NCBI GenBank assembly: GCA_023512835.1
Contig: JAKCVP010000403.1
Span: 1 to 64,000 of the forward strand
DNA from: Taxillus chinensis
Taxonomy: Eukaryota > Streptophyta > Magnoliopsida > Santalales > Loranthaceae
Direction of reading: 5' to 3'
DNA: 64,000 nt
This document shows positions 46,731-56,865 of this stretch, in pieces; positions within the stretch are counted from its first letter, which is position 1; every line of letters begins with the position of its first letter. The position numbers were made by a program, and so were the translations under genes. The notes beneath the pieces are model-generated. The model saw only the letters and a list, made by a program, of their open reading frames with translations, was not told where the DNA came from and searched no databases.

Positions 46731-49700
46731 TCAATCCCGTGCTTTAGAAAACAAACCGGGCGCATTGACGTGTCTTTTGAATCCCGGACGCGCAGGCTGA
46801 ACGCCAAGAGCTCCATTCTGCCCCGTCATTGAGGAGATCCCTCGTCCTTTCGAGGCAGGATTACTCAGCTTTGGCTTTTGCGACATTGGCTGATTCGGAG
46901 TACTGGCTCGACCCACTGCATTCTTCATACTTGGGAGCTCCTGCAAAGGCTGCTTCGACGCCTCTCGTGAAGCGACGTCCGGACGCGGTTGCGGCTGCGC
47001 TTGTTGCCTTGCTTGTGTCGTGAAGAAGCTCGTCATGCACCGCTGCCCTGCTTCCACTCGCGCCCGTTTGGCTGTCTGCTTGCCACGCGATTGATCACTG
47101 GCAGCATCAGAAAGGCTTGATCTGCTTCGCTCAAGCTGCGGCAATTTTGCTGCCGAAGCGAACGAAGAAGAAGAAGCGGCAGCAGCGGTCAATGACGCAG
47201 CTGCCGTCGTCATGGTTTCCGTTGGACAAGGATACCGTTGCAGGCCAGACGCTGCTTGGAACACAGGCATGTCTTGAGTCTCTTGCTCTGGTCGGCATGA
47301 TTCCAGTAACGAGCGCTTGCGAGGGTATCCGTCCTTGAATTTGTAAGCATCCTGCTCCTTGTCATAGTCTTCGTTTGGATCTTCGGGTATTATGTTGTCA
47401 TCACAACCTTCCATGCCCATTGTCTTCTTTGCTTGCAGAACGTTTGCCGCCGTCGGACAGCTTCTCCGGAGAATGGCCGCCATCTCTTGCACCACCTGCA
47501 TAGTCAGCTTTGGTCCTTTAGTCGCGTACTGGGCCGACCCCCCGGTGCTTTCCGTAAGGAATGGACACGGACTCGTCGCCTGCTTCTGAACAGAGTCCTT
47601 GTCTGGCCTGCTCATGTAAAGCATCGCTTGAGCTCGAGTCATTGCCACGTAGAGGAGTCGTCGCTCTTCATCCGCATCTTCATTTCGAGAATGTGGCATG
47701 ACACCGTTGTAGACGGCCGGGATGAACACAATAGGCCATTCAAGGCCTTTGGCGGCGTGCATTGTCGATATCACCACCTGGCCCTGCTCTCGCTGCTCTC
47801 CCTGTTCTATCGCCTTGGCATCTGTCGAGAGCGCGACTGTCGAAAGGAACTGAGCAAGGCGCTCTGCAAGATATGTCGCAGACGGTGAGTTCTTATCTTC
47901 GGAGCCATAGATGACATCAGGGTCATGATCCTCTGTGGCCAGATCAGCCTCCTCACCCCCACCTCTCTGCTTCTCGCTTTGACCGATGTTGTGTAGTTCC
48001 TCCTCCGGCTCCTTGTTTTCGGCTTCTGCTGCCAAAGCAACCAGTTCCTCGATGTTGGCCCACCTCACATCAGCTTCCTCCTTGTACTCTCGCCGCAAGT
48101 GAGCTTGAATCTCAATACTTGCGATTATCGATTGCATGAAGCTTGTCAAACCCTGGTCCTTCGCGTCCAAACGCTGTAGCCTGCCGCGGCACTTGAGAAT
48201 GATGTTGATGAACAGTCTGATGCCGTTCATGGCCGATCCCCTTATCTCATCTTTGCGAGGCTTCAGATGTTGGCCTACTTCAAGAACCAGATCCCAGAGT
48301 GGCATTTTCCGTCGGGTTGCCTCTCCAGTGAGGGAACGGAGAGTTGCATCTCCAATCCCTCTTCTCGGGACGTTTAATATTCGAATCAACGCGTCTGTGT
48401 GTGCCGGATTTGATATAACCCGAAGGTAATCAAGTACGAGTCTGACCTCTGCGCGATCGAAGAATCGTGCGCCGCCCACCATGCGATAAGGGATCTGCTG
48501 GCTGTTCAATGCTTGTTCGATCACTCTTGAAAGCGAAGAAGATCGGACCAGAATAGCATAGTCGTCCCATTTTAGTAGGCCAGCAGACAAAGTTTTGATT
48601 CGTTTGAGCTCCATTGTAATCCATTCAGCTTCACGCCAGGCGCTTTTGAGCGTCCGAAATACAGGTGTGGTGCCCGGTCCGTGAGTCGGCATTAGGGACT
48701 TTTGGGGTCGACTACTGTCTTGCTCGATGACCTCTTGAGCCGCGAAAAGGATGAGACCAGAAGAACGATAGTTCTCCTCGAGGTTCACCGTGTGTAGCTC
48801 AGGATAGTGCTCCTTCATTCGCCTGAGGTTAGTCACATCAGCCGAACGCCATCCATAGATACTTTGGTCGGGATCGCCAACTGTGCTGATTTTTTTGCAA
48901 CTCTGAGCGAAACACGTCATGAGGTCAAATTGCACATGGTTTGTATCTTGGAACTCGTCGATGAGCACGGCTTTGATGTAAGCTACACTTGGAGGATGCC
49001 GACGTAGCAGATCCCGACACTTGAGTAACAAGTCGTCAAAATCGAGCAGGTGGTTCAGACGCAGAGTTTCTTCGTACAATGCATAAACTGTCGTCAGTTC
49101 GTGAATGTCCATGTCAGCAGCTGCGTTCTTTTTCTTCGTCGCTGTCTGGGCGTGGTTGGCTTCTGGTGAGATGCCCTGGGCTTTGAGCTTGGAAATACGG
49201 CTCCGTGCCGCTTGGGGGTCGATGCCCAATCTTTCATTTGCAACAATACGCTTCATGATGCTGGCGGAGTCCGAGGTGTCTGCGATGCCAAAGTCCTTGT
49301 CAAGGCCGACGTGCTCTCCAAAGACACTCAAAAAGCGGCGTGAGACTGAGTGAAAGGTTCCAAGTATGAGTTTTTTGGCAACGTCCTTGCCCAGCAAGTG
49401 CTCTAGCCGCTCTCCCATCTCGCGAGCAGCTTTGATGGTAAAAGTGCACACGATGATGGTGCCGGGGTCGTAGCCATCGTGAAGGATGAGGTGGGCAACA
49501 CGCGCTGTGAGCGTCTTGGTCTTGCCCGACCCAGGGGGAGCCAGGACTTGCAGAACGGAGGCTGGACTGGTCACAGCTATTCTTTGAGCGCTATTCAGTC
49601 CATTGAGGAGCTCATTCATGACGAGCAAGGGCTCATCGAAGCCTGCTCGCTTCAGCACATGAAAGGTAGGGGGAGGGCTCGAGGGGGAGGACGCGTCTTT

Positions 49701-49802
49701 GGTGTTAGGCCAGGTCGCCTCAGAGTCACGTCTGCACGTGATCAGACTTACCGTAACCTGGGCAGAACGATCTGACCTCGAGGTACCCGGCCACGCAGCC
49801 AT
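46731..49802 (-). CDS. srs2: UvrD/Rep-family DNA helicase, Srs2-like
   Basis: An open frame of 1023 codons. All SF1A helicase motifs are visible: I (LQVLAPPGSGKTKT), Ia (CTFTIKAAREM), II (LIDEFQDTNHVQ), III (TVGDPDQSIYGWRSAD), IV (LEENYRS), V (STMHAAKGLEWPIVFIPA) and VI (ERRLLYVAMTRA). The C-terminal 250 residues are Ser/Gln-rich and disordered-looking, as in Srs2, which removes Rad51 from ssDNA and limits recombination. Two starts are possible: the ATG at 49802, or the ATG at 49619 (MNELLNGLNSAQR), where homology begins. A GTAAGT at about 49750 inside the extension could be the donor of a short intron, so the extreme N-terminus is uncertain. The gene is head-to-head with the FKBP gene. Confidence 0.9.
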   Translation of the reverse strand: MAAWPGTSRSDRSAQVTVSLITCRRDSEATWPNTKDASSPSSPPPTFHVLKRAGFDEPLLVMNELLNGLNSAQRIAVTSPASVLQVLAPPGSGKTKTLTARVAHLILHDGYDPGTIIVCTFTIKAAREMGERLEHLLGKDVAKKLILGTFHSVSRRFLSVFGEHVGLDKDFGIADTSDSASIMKRIVANERLGIDPQAARSRISKLKAQGISPEANHAQTATKKKNAAADMDIHELTTVYALYEETLRLNHLLDFDDLLLKCRDLLRRHPPSVAYIKAVLIDEFQDTNHVQFDLMTCFAQSCKKISTVGDPDQSIYGWRSADVTNLRRMKEHYPELHTVNLEENYRSSGLILFAAQEVIEQDSSRPQKSLMPTHGPGTTPVFRTLKSAWREAEWITMELKRIKTLSAGLLKWDDYAILVRSSSLSRVIEQALNSQQIPYRMVGGARFFDRAEVRLVLDYLRVISNPAHTDALIRILNVPRRGIGDATLRSLTGEATRRKMPLWDLVLEVGQHLKPRKDEIRGSAMNGIRLFINIILKCRGRLQRLDAKDQGLTSFMQSIIASIEIQAHLRREYKEEADVRWANIEELVALAAEAENKEPEEELHNIGQSEKQRGGGEEADLATEDHDPDVIYGSEDKNSPSATYLAERLAQFLSTVALSTDAKAIEQGEQREQGQVVISTMHAAKGLEWPIVFIPAVYNGVMPHSRNEDADEERRLLYVAMTRAQAMLYMSRPDKDSVQKQATSPCPFLTESTGGSAQYATKGPKLTMQVVQEMAAILRRSCPTAANVLQAKKTMGMEGCDDNIIPEDPNEDYDKEQDAYKFKDGYPRKRSLLESCRPEQETQDMPVFQAASGLQRYPCPTETMTTAAASLTAAAASSSSFASAAKLPQLERSRSSLSDAASDQSRGKQTAKRARVEAGQRCMTSFFTTQARQQAQPQPRPDVASREASKQPLQELPSMKNAVGRASTPNQPMSQKPKLSNPASKGRGISSMTGQNGALGVQPARPGFKRHVNAPGLFSKARD

Positions 49803-49997
49803 GGCACGGCGCTAGCCCCGCCATTCATCCCATGACAGGACGGAGCGTCCTCCTTCAGACAGCTTGCAATTCCAACTCTGACGTGCTACTCCGCGAAACA
49901 TCTCTTGAAGCTCTCTGCAAGGCGGGGACCTGTTCAACTAATACTTTTAGAGCCCAACTCCTTTGCCCGGACTCTTCCTCCTTTCCCCTCGCCCCCA
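49803..49997. promoter_or_regulatory. Short divergent promoter, srs2-like / FKBP
   Basis: 195 bp between two head-to-head start codons (378 bp if the helicase starts at 49619); a shared promoter is likely. The FKBP side is pyrimidine-rich (about 49970-49995). Confidence 0.5.
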
Positions 49998-50580
49998 ATG
50001 CGTACCTTCTTTTACATCTTCTCACTCGTCGCACTCTTCTTCACATTCACCATGGGTCTTCCTCAGCTTGACGGCCTCGAGATTGAGGTTCAGAACGCCA
50101 AACCTGACGCCAAGGTTCGCACCGCTCGCGGCGACACCATTGACGTTCACGTAAGTCATTCTCCTACTCAAGCATCACCGTGACGAAACTGACCGCTTCT
50201 CAGTACCGCGGCACTTTGGAGAACGGCGAGAAGTTCGATGCCAGTTATGACCGTGGCGACCCGCTCAGCTTCACTGTTGGTCGTGGTCAGGTCATCAAGG
50301 GTAAATAGTTCCCCTCTTTGTCTCTCGTGAACGGTGTCCTAACAGCTGCTCTAGGCTGGGACGAAGGTCTCCTCGACATGGCTGTTGGTGAGAAGCGCAA
50401 GCTCACCATTCAGCCCGCGCTTGGCTATGGCAGCCGCGGTGTTGGTCCTATTCCCGCCAACTCTGTCCTGAGTAAGTTTCCACACACATATCCGCTTCGA
50501 GGATGGGGCATATTCGCTAATGGCGTTTCAAGTCTTTGAGACGGAGCTCGTCCGCATCCATGGAAAGACCGAGTTGTAAA
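49998..50580 (+). CDS. fpr2: FKBP-type peptidyl-prolyl isomerase, ER/secretory (Fpr2-like)
   Basis: Four exons: 49998-50150, 50204-50300, 50355-50470 and 50533-50580, 137 aa. A signal peptide ([17 protein letters not shown]) is followed by one FKBP domain: [56 protein letters not shown] and IPANSVLIFETELV. The tyrosine, aspartate and tryptophan of the active site are present. The protein ends HGKTEL, similar to KDEL/HDEL retention signals, which suggests ER residence. The family catalyses proline cis-trans isomerisation and binds FK506 and rapamycin. Introns 2 and 3 split codons and are removed cleanly. The intron at 50301 begins at GTAAAT, a weaker donor than the others. Confidence 0.93.
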
Positions 50581-50749
50581 CGAGTCCTAGCATCATCCTG
50601 GAGCTACGTCAACTCAATGTAGTAAAAATTGGTATCTCACAGCATCCATGAATGGACGCTATCCGTGCAGGGCTCGTACTGAGCCGCGACAGCGATAAAG
50701 AATCAAAAGTAATTGCTTTTGTCTCTCTGGCTTCGTTTTGCGTACATGT

Positions 50750-51295
50750 CTAATCTTGGTGCTGCGCCAGCTCTTCCATGTTTTTCACTGCGTTCTCTAA
50801 TTCTCTCACACGAGTGCCAATTCTTGTCTCAATCTCTTGACCACCAGGACCTTGGATCGAGTCCTCGTAAGCTTTCTTGAACTTGTCAAACTCCTCCCTT
50901 GCTGCCTCGCGATCGTCAGACGCATAGACTGTGTTTCCTTCTGTCTCCTCCATAGCCATCTCAAACTGGTGTGGGTTAGACTTGGTTCTGTAGTATGGCC
51001 GAAGTTTATGGGCTCAGCGAGTGGCGGCGATGCATACCTCGTCACGAGCCGTGGCATACCTAGAAAGGGTGTCAGCTTGAGCTCAAAAAAGGCATGAAGG
51101 GATGCAGGCTTTCACGTACATGTCTTGTAACTGCTCTATGGTCGCGTCTACATCTGACTTGCCGGTTGAGAAGCATCGCGTGCTCATTGGCACTACTGTC
51201 TGTGGCACTCTGGCAGGGCGTGGGTACCGATTTCTGACGGGCTGTGCAGCACGGCCAACGCGCGTAAGCGAGCTCAAAATGGATCGAGAAAACAT
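50750..51295 (-). CDS. Small mitochondrial protein with coiled coil, 137 aa
   Basis: Three exons on the minus strand: 51120-51295, a 22-nt exon at 51038-51059, and 50750-50965 (introns 60 and 72 nt). The tiny middle exon encodes YATARDE and bridges LQDM with FEMAMEETEGN in frame. The first 45 residues are rich in Arg, Ser and Pro with few acids (MFSRSILSSLTRVGRAAQ, then MSTRCFST), a typical presequence. The remainder is highly charged and helical (EAAREEFDKFKKAYED, RVRELENAVKNMEELAQ). I do not recognise the family; a matrix protein with a coiled coil is the most that can be said. The gene is head-to-head with the Irc21-like gene. Confidence 0.8.
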
Positions 51296-51549
51296 TCTCT
51301 CTTCACACTGGGCAGAGGAGGGTTCTGTACAAGAATGGCGATTTGGCTGGCGACTTCTCACTCGAAGTGTCCACAAGCGTAAGGAGGCCTCTGACGTATC
51401 TCACATCAGGTCTCAGGACCCTGACAAGCTTGATTTGCACATTAAGATACCCATCCACGCCGTCCAGCCCTCGGGCACGCGAACAAATTCCCAACGGCGT
51501 TACACAAACCATTCATCACGAAAGGGCTACCAGCCCCACCTAGCATGGC
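51296..51549. promoter_or_regulatory. Short divergent promoter, small mitochondrial protein / cytochrome b5 protein
   Basis: 254 bp between two divergent starts. An ATG at 51545, five bases before the chosen start of the cytochrome b5 gene, opens a four-codon overlapping frame ending at TAG 51557-51559. Confidence 0.45.
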
Positions 51550-52503
51550 ATGGGCGTAGTCGGTCTCCTTCTCTGTCTCGTCGCTGTGATCCTGTTCGGC
51601 GCGCGTGAAGGCCCGAGGATCTCTGCGCGCATGAAGTCCTTCCTTTCCATATGGCGAACACCCGCTGCGGCTGATGCCACCGTCGAAAGCAAAGATCAAC
51701 GAGACGGGAATGACATAGAGAAGGAGGAGGACGATATGGAATCTTCTGATGGTGAGCGAGATCAGCAGCGCTCGGGCTCCTCGACACCAGAAGCCACTCC
51801 CCGTCCTCCTACTATCGAACGATCGCAGACGCCTCCACCACCGAGCCTCGACGAAACACCTGCATCTCTGGACACTTGGAGAGCACCTGGCACGCCAGAG
51901 ATCATGCCTCCGCCTCCAGTCCCGCAAAGATCTCCCAGAAGAACGTCACTGCCGCCATCAGAAACATCATCGTCGTCTCTACGTCCACCGTCCACAGGAC
52001 CTCTTCCTAATCGTGGAGGGGCATTGCCAGTGAATCGTACATCAACCCTCTTACAACCCACATCAGGCTTGAGAGTCCCTATCACCAAGCCGACAATGTT
52101 GAATCCAGCCACTGGGAATGCAGTGTCGTCAGCGAGGAAAAAGGTCCACCTGGCGCCTGGTCACTCTCCTCTAGATTGGGCAAATCTTCAGAGGTCGGGA
52201 AAGAACCTCTCGGGCGTTCCCTTCCCTCAACGTGTCACACCCTCGCAACTGGCTGCGAACAATGGTCGAAAAGGCAAGCCAGCTTGGAGTAGCTTTCAGG
52301 GTAAAGTGTACAACCTTGGCCCATATCTCCCTTTCCATCCTGGCGGCTCTGGGGAGTTGATGAGGGCGGCTGGCAAATCGGCTGACAAGCTCTTCTTCGA
52401 CGTTCACCCCTGGGTGAATTGGGAGAATATCATGGGTGAGTGTCTAGTCGGCTTCATGGTCGACGAGAGGCCGAATGCAAACAGCTTGGACGACATGGAC
52501 TAG
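51550..52503 (+). CDS. Cytochrome b5-like heme-binding protein, Irc21-like
   Basis: Intronless, 317 aa. An N-terminal hydrophobic segment (MGVVGLLLCLVAVILFG) is probably a membrane anchor. Residues 40-190 are a Pro/Ser/Thr-rich linker. The C-terminal 115 residues form a cytochrome b5 domain: SPLDWANLQRSGKNLSGV, WSSFQGKVYNLGPYLPFHPG, then FFDVHPWVNWENIMGECLVG. The two heme-ligand histidines are in FHPGG and DVHPW. The layout matches the fungal Irc21 group, in which the b5 domain sits at the C-terminus after LDWxxLxxSGxNLxG. Yeast IRC21 affects DNA-damage foci, but its biochemical partner is unclear. A short overlapping upstream frame precedes the start. Confidence 0.88.
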   Translation: MGVVGLLLCLVAVILFGAREGPRISARMKSFLSIWRTPAAADATVESKDQRDGNDIEKEEDDMESSDGERDQQRSGSSTPEATPRPPTIERSQTPPPPSLDETPASLDTWRAPGTPEIMPPPPVPQRSPRRTSLPPSETSSSSLRPPSTGPLPNRGGALPVNRTSTLLQPTSGLRVPITKPTMLNPATGNAVSSARKKVHLAPGHSPLDWANLQRSGKNLSGVPFPQRVTPSQLAANNGRKGKPAWSSFQGKVYNLGPYLPFHPGGSGELMRAAGKSADKLFFDVHPWVNWENIMGECLVGFMVDERPNANSLDDMD

Positions 52504-53172
52504 ATCCCAGTTCAGATCGCAACCAAATCCATACCTGCATGTCACTGCTGGAAGCTTAGCGCAAATGCAGTAATTACCATCGGAACCTAGTAAGAACAAG
52601 AGTTTTAGCGCTACTGCAGCGGCCTCAGTCTCTCATAGAGTCACTTGCCCTCGACTTGCTACATCCTGCAGCAAGATCCAGCCGTGGGCTAGCGGGATCA
52701 GCTTCGGCACACATGCCGACACCTCACGAGCTGCAATACGAACGTAACTGCGCCCTCTGTTGGTTGCAGAACTGTCACGATAAAGTCACACTATATCCTG
52801 CGAGGCTCTGGCAGCGGTCTCAGGCACATACAGAAATGAACATAATTATCTAAGGCTTGCAATGCGAGACCCATGTCGCAATCCTCGAATCTACTCCAGG
52901 CACCTGACCAATCTGCGACACCAGCCTCAACAGCGCCGTCCTTGGACGATAGCTATCCGCTTGAGACTCCAGTACGTCCACTTCTCAAACTGCTAGAGCA
53001 AAGTGGCAGCATCTGTGATTGACGCATCACGCAGAGCGCAATCTCCAGTCCGAGTGACATAGGCACTCCTAGCTATGGCTCAGGTGACTTGCATGATGCA
53101 GCCGGGCGTCCACTGGCTCTTTCAATGGCATGGTTCAACAAGCTCATCCTCAGTCCATCATTATAGCTGACC
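52504..53172. other. Upstream flank of the transcription-factor-like gene
   Basis: No complete gene. A possible upstream exon with an ATG at 52873 (MSQSSNLLQAPDQSATP, GT donor at 52972) is open, but I could not join it in frame to the coding part downstream. No Zn2Cys6 cluster pattern was found on the plus strand here. Confidence 0.4.
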
Positions 53173-54730
53173 ATGCGCCAGACGAAAGACTCGCATAGAG
53201 ACAATGAGGATGCTGACGATGCAGTCGCTGCCCTGCCACCTGCCCACATGCTTCGGCATGTCCAGCTGGACCCCACGATCTTCTCAATGTCGCTCTTCCT
53301 GGACAAGAATCCGGCACTGCGCACAGCCAGCGCAGCTACTGACCCAATGATCAGCTGGCTGATGCCATGGCTACAGACTGCCCCTCTTGACTCTGCTCTT
53401 CACGCTGTCACTCGAGCGCACGCACTGTCTTCTCTCGCGTACAGCAGCAATGATGCCAGCGTAAGTGAACTGGCATTCCGCCAGTACAACACTTCGATTC
53501 GTCGAATACGGGCGGCTCTAGAGAACGATGCCCTGTCGGATGATACCCTCCTCGCTGTGCGCCTTCTCGGACATGTCGAAGTAAGTCTTCCGTTGTGTCA
53601 TTCAATATACGCTCTACCAACACGCAACAGGCGACTACTGGCTTCGGAGAGGATTCACTCAACCACTTCTTCGGCATGATCAGCCTAGTCACCCATCGCG
53701 GCGCGAGCAGGACCAGCACTCCACAAGACGTGATGCTGTTCCGGCAGTTACGAATATCAACGGTTGGTCAATCCCGCTGCACGTTCAATTGGACGTGGCA
53801 CACGCGTAGCAAGTCACTAACAAACGACGGAAAAAGTGCGTCTTCTCGATGATGTATGGCCTCCCTCTCCCGCCCTTTCCTCATCCACTCGGCTGGCTCT
53901 TCGACCGCCCGCCCCGACCAAACCCAGCGCACAGCCTCGCAGAATTAATGGTCGAAACAACAGCATTAAGAGCACAATCAAACGCAACGCACGACGCCCC
54001 CTCTTCCCCCACAAAGGCAGACAGCGTGCAAGCCCTCCGCGCGCACGGCCTCGACCTCTTCACCCGCCTGTCAAATTGGCGCAGAACACTCCCGCCAGCC
54101 TGGCACTTTGAATCAATAGACGCACGCTACAATCTCCCCGACGATGCCTACGCAATAGAAGAAGCAGACGTCTACCCTGGCCCCCTGCATCTCTACGCCG
54201 ACCCGAAACTAGCCTTCAACCACGGCCTCTGCAGGATAATCCAGCTCTGCGCGCTGAGTGTGGCGCTGCGCGCACTACACTGGCAAGCACTGCACAACGA
54301 TGTACGCTATCGCCCACTATACCGTACATCAATCTATGACTTGATCGACCGCGCCAACGGGCTCGTGGATGAAATGTGCGCCTCGGTCCCCTGGCATCTC
54401 GGTATACGACTCGTCCCGTCGGCGCTATCGCACGTAAAAGCCCGCGTAGCTGAACTGCACGGCGACGCAGCGTACACGATTTACTCGTGGCTCTTCATCA
54501 CGACGTGGGTTGAGAGTGTCCCCGCTAAGCAGCGCGCATGGATCGAAGGGCGACTACGAGAGATTGCGCGAAGGGGTTTGCCCAAGGCGGCGAATAGCGT
54601 GCGGTTGACGCGCTGGTCGAGGGGGCTCATGTTCGCTGAGGCTGGGGCCTGGGAGTTTTGGGAGGGGATGGATGTGAGGGTTTTTGAGGATGGGACGGGA
54701 TATGCTAGTGCTAGCTCGAGGCCGTTGTGA
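53173..54730 (+). CDS. Fungal transcription-factor-like protein without visible Zn2Cys6 domain
   Basis: Three exons: 53173-53580, 53631-53762 and 53837-54730, 477 aa from the ATG at 53173. The protein matches the C-terminal regulatory half of fungal zinc-cluster factors (DUF3468/Fungal_trans_2 type): AVTRAHALSSLAYSS, then FRQYNTSIRRIRAALEND, SDDTLLAVRLLGHVE, MMYGLPLPPFPHPLGW and a long helical C-terminus. The usual N-terminal CxxCRxxKxxC cluster is absent both in the frame and in the 670 bp upstream. The last intron uses a weaker GTTGGT donor. The gene may have lost the DNA-binding part, have a distant 5' exon that I missed, or act as a co-factor. No target gene can be inferred. Confidence 0.72.
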
Positions 54731-55113
54731 TGCACGAAAGGTCGATAGCAATGGTTGTGTCTTGTGCACACAGGCGTATTCTACAGTAAAATATCGGGAC
54801 GGATGACTGGGTGCTTTGGGGTTGCTGGTGTGACGTTGTAATGCAGACATGTGCTTTTGCAATTGGGCACGGTCAATGACTGACGGATGTGAAATCTGAC
54901 GCTAGGACAGCGGAGAGAACCTGACTGAATTCCATTTCGTGTGCTGGGGAGGATCTCAATGAACAAATTGGGTATCTCGTCTCTCACATGAAGGGTATCA
55001 TGCTCACTTTAGCTAATGTCAGGTGGTGGCCTGGCGTGGCCTGAGTTTGCTCCTCTTCTGCGCTAAAATGCCTCTGCACAACCTTGAAGACAAACGTGTA
55101 CTGGAACTAATGA
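54731..55113. other. Intergenic between convergent genes
   Basis: 3' flanks of the transcription-factor-like gene (+) and the zinc-ribbon gene (-). Nothing recognised. Confidence 0.5.
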
Positions 55114-56042
55114 TCAACTTCCCATCTCAACGTCTCCATCCCCACTGGCAGCATGTACGTCCAGACCACTCTGATAGCCCTCGCGCATATAAGGTTCCGC
55201 TCCGCCTCCGCCAGCGTCCCACTTACCGTCGCGACTTTGCAGATGTGCGCTGTGCGTGTAATGCACACTGGCGTACACGATTGGCTGGGGCTTGGACTGT
55301 GGTGGATATGCCGTAGGGTTGCCAGCTAGATAATGGACTCGACTGCCATCTCCACGGTCAGCAAATGCGTTGGAGTTTGGCTGAGGTGGTTGAGGCGCAG
55401 GTGCAGCGAAGACCGAGTTTGCTGGCTGAGAGAAAGGTGAGGGGTTTGGCGTCCAGAGTTGAGGGTGGTGTTCGAGGCTGAAGGAGCGGGCAAAGGCTGC
55501 GGCAAGATCGTTGTCCTCCTTAGTGTTTTGGTATTGAACTGATTGAGGCGTCATAAAGGCGAGCTGGCTGGGCTCTTTGCACTTCAGAAAGTGTTAGTTC
55601 CTTTCGAATTTATAGCCGCTGAGAAGAAATTGGAGAGGATGAGGGAAGAGTGCTGGATCGTGCGTAGTAGATGAGCATCCACTGTAGAGTTCATGTGGGA
55701 CGTTGTGGCTTCGCGTGATTGGCTGTGGAAGTCCTGCAGATGTCACGAAGGCGGTCATGGATGGCCACTCAAAGGGGATCTGTTCACGATAAGTAGCACC
55801 CAAATGACGAGTGGGCACAATAGAAAAGCCATGCAGAAACTTACACTTTCGCAGGTGATGTTCTGGGAGAAGACGGCGTCGCTGAACTGGATGACCCTCA
55901 CCTCTCCACATTTAGGACATTGCTTCTGCACGGTTGGCGGTGCTGGCTGTTGTGACGTGTTCATGAGGTCCGCGTCCATGTAAGTCTCATTGGCTTGAGC
56001 CATAACGTTGCTCGCGTGAGCTTGCTGCTCCCAAAGAAGCAT
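55114..56042 (-). CDS. Putative zinc-ribbon protein, about 221 aa
   Basis: Two exons on the minus strand, 55845-56042 and 55114-55581, separated by a 263-nt intron with a GTAAGT donor and a CTAAC branch site near the acceptor. Splicing joins NITCES to CKEPSQ and so completes a CPKC ... CESC zinc ribbon (two CxxC pairs about 20 residues apart). After the ribbon comes TPQSVQYQNTKEDNDLAAAF, which looks conserved, then a Pro/Gln/Asn-rich tail. The start is uncertain: ATGs at 56042, 56003 and 55979 are all in frame, and the frame stays open to 56126. The function is unknown. An alternative model with an extra middle exon from the open stretch at about 55600-55770 cannot be excluded. Confidence 0.62.
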
Positions 56043-56865
56043 GGCGGCCCAAGTCGATGTCTCTACAAAAGAAGGATGTGCAAAGAGAGGAAAGATCCGA
56101 CAGGTAAGCAGAAATGGACCAGGCAAAAACTTGGAATATGCAAAAGACTCGTCAGGAGTGAAGTGGTGATTTATTCAAGAGAGATCCGGTGGTGAATGGC
56201 CGTCAGCGCAGACGTGACAATCTTGACAGGCGCGGTGGAGCTCTGGAGCTCGGAAGGAGGGACAAGGCTCTTGTCTTGCCAGCGAACAAGTACTGTGAGA
56301 GTGCCCTCGAGGTTTCGTGGGCTCTGAATTTTGGTCGGGACTTTGCCGTCAAGGGGAGTCTGCTTTCTTGCGACAATTGCTGTGGTGAGTATGGAAAGCC
56401 GGTAGATTGCGATGAGGGGGCAGGATGACGTGGAGGATCGAATTGCCAACCGCTGTCAAGACGTGCAGCGCGTGATAGTTTAGGCTGACATTTAGCACTG
56501 AGCACGCGCCCGTCTGACGGTAGATAGCAATATCGAACGACGCCTTTGTCTCTCTGCACGTGTGACTCTCGTGGGAAGAGAAGGGAGAACAATGTGGGGC
56601 GTGGACATGAGAAAGAGGCAGCTCGGAGCTTTGTCCAGCTGCATCACTCAAATAATTCTTGTTTTGACTGGAGCCAGGGGCAGCCGCAACGACTCAGACT
56701 AGTCGGTCAGCCGAGGCGCCCATCAACCTTGTCAAGTCCATTACTTAGGTGTATGCCCAACTACGAGGCCGTTTCAGTCACTGTTGCTTCCATTCGTAGC
56801 AAAGTAGGCAGCTAAGTGTATATGCAGCCGTGCCTTGCGAAGCGCGTGCGACCCGAGTGCGGCGG
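56043..56865. other. Intergenic, 0.8 kb
   Basis: Promoter side of the zinc-ribbon gene and 3' side of the RraA-family gene. ORFs at 56171-56651 on the minus strand overlap in several frames and show no motif. Confidence 0.5.

Noticed and set aside
49740..49802. Certain first exon of the Srs2-like helicase
   Set aside because: A GTAAGT near 49750 hints at an intron, but no acceptor gives a clearly better N-terminus than the internal ATG at 49619, so no spliced model was proposed.
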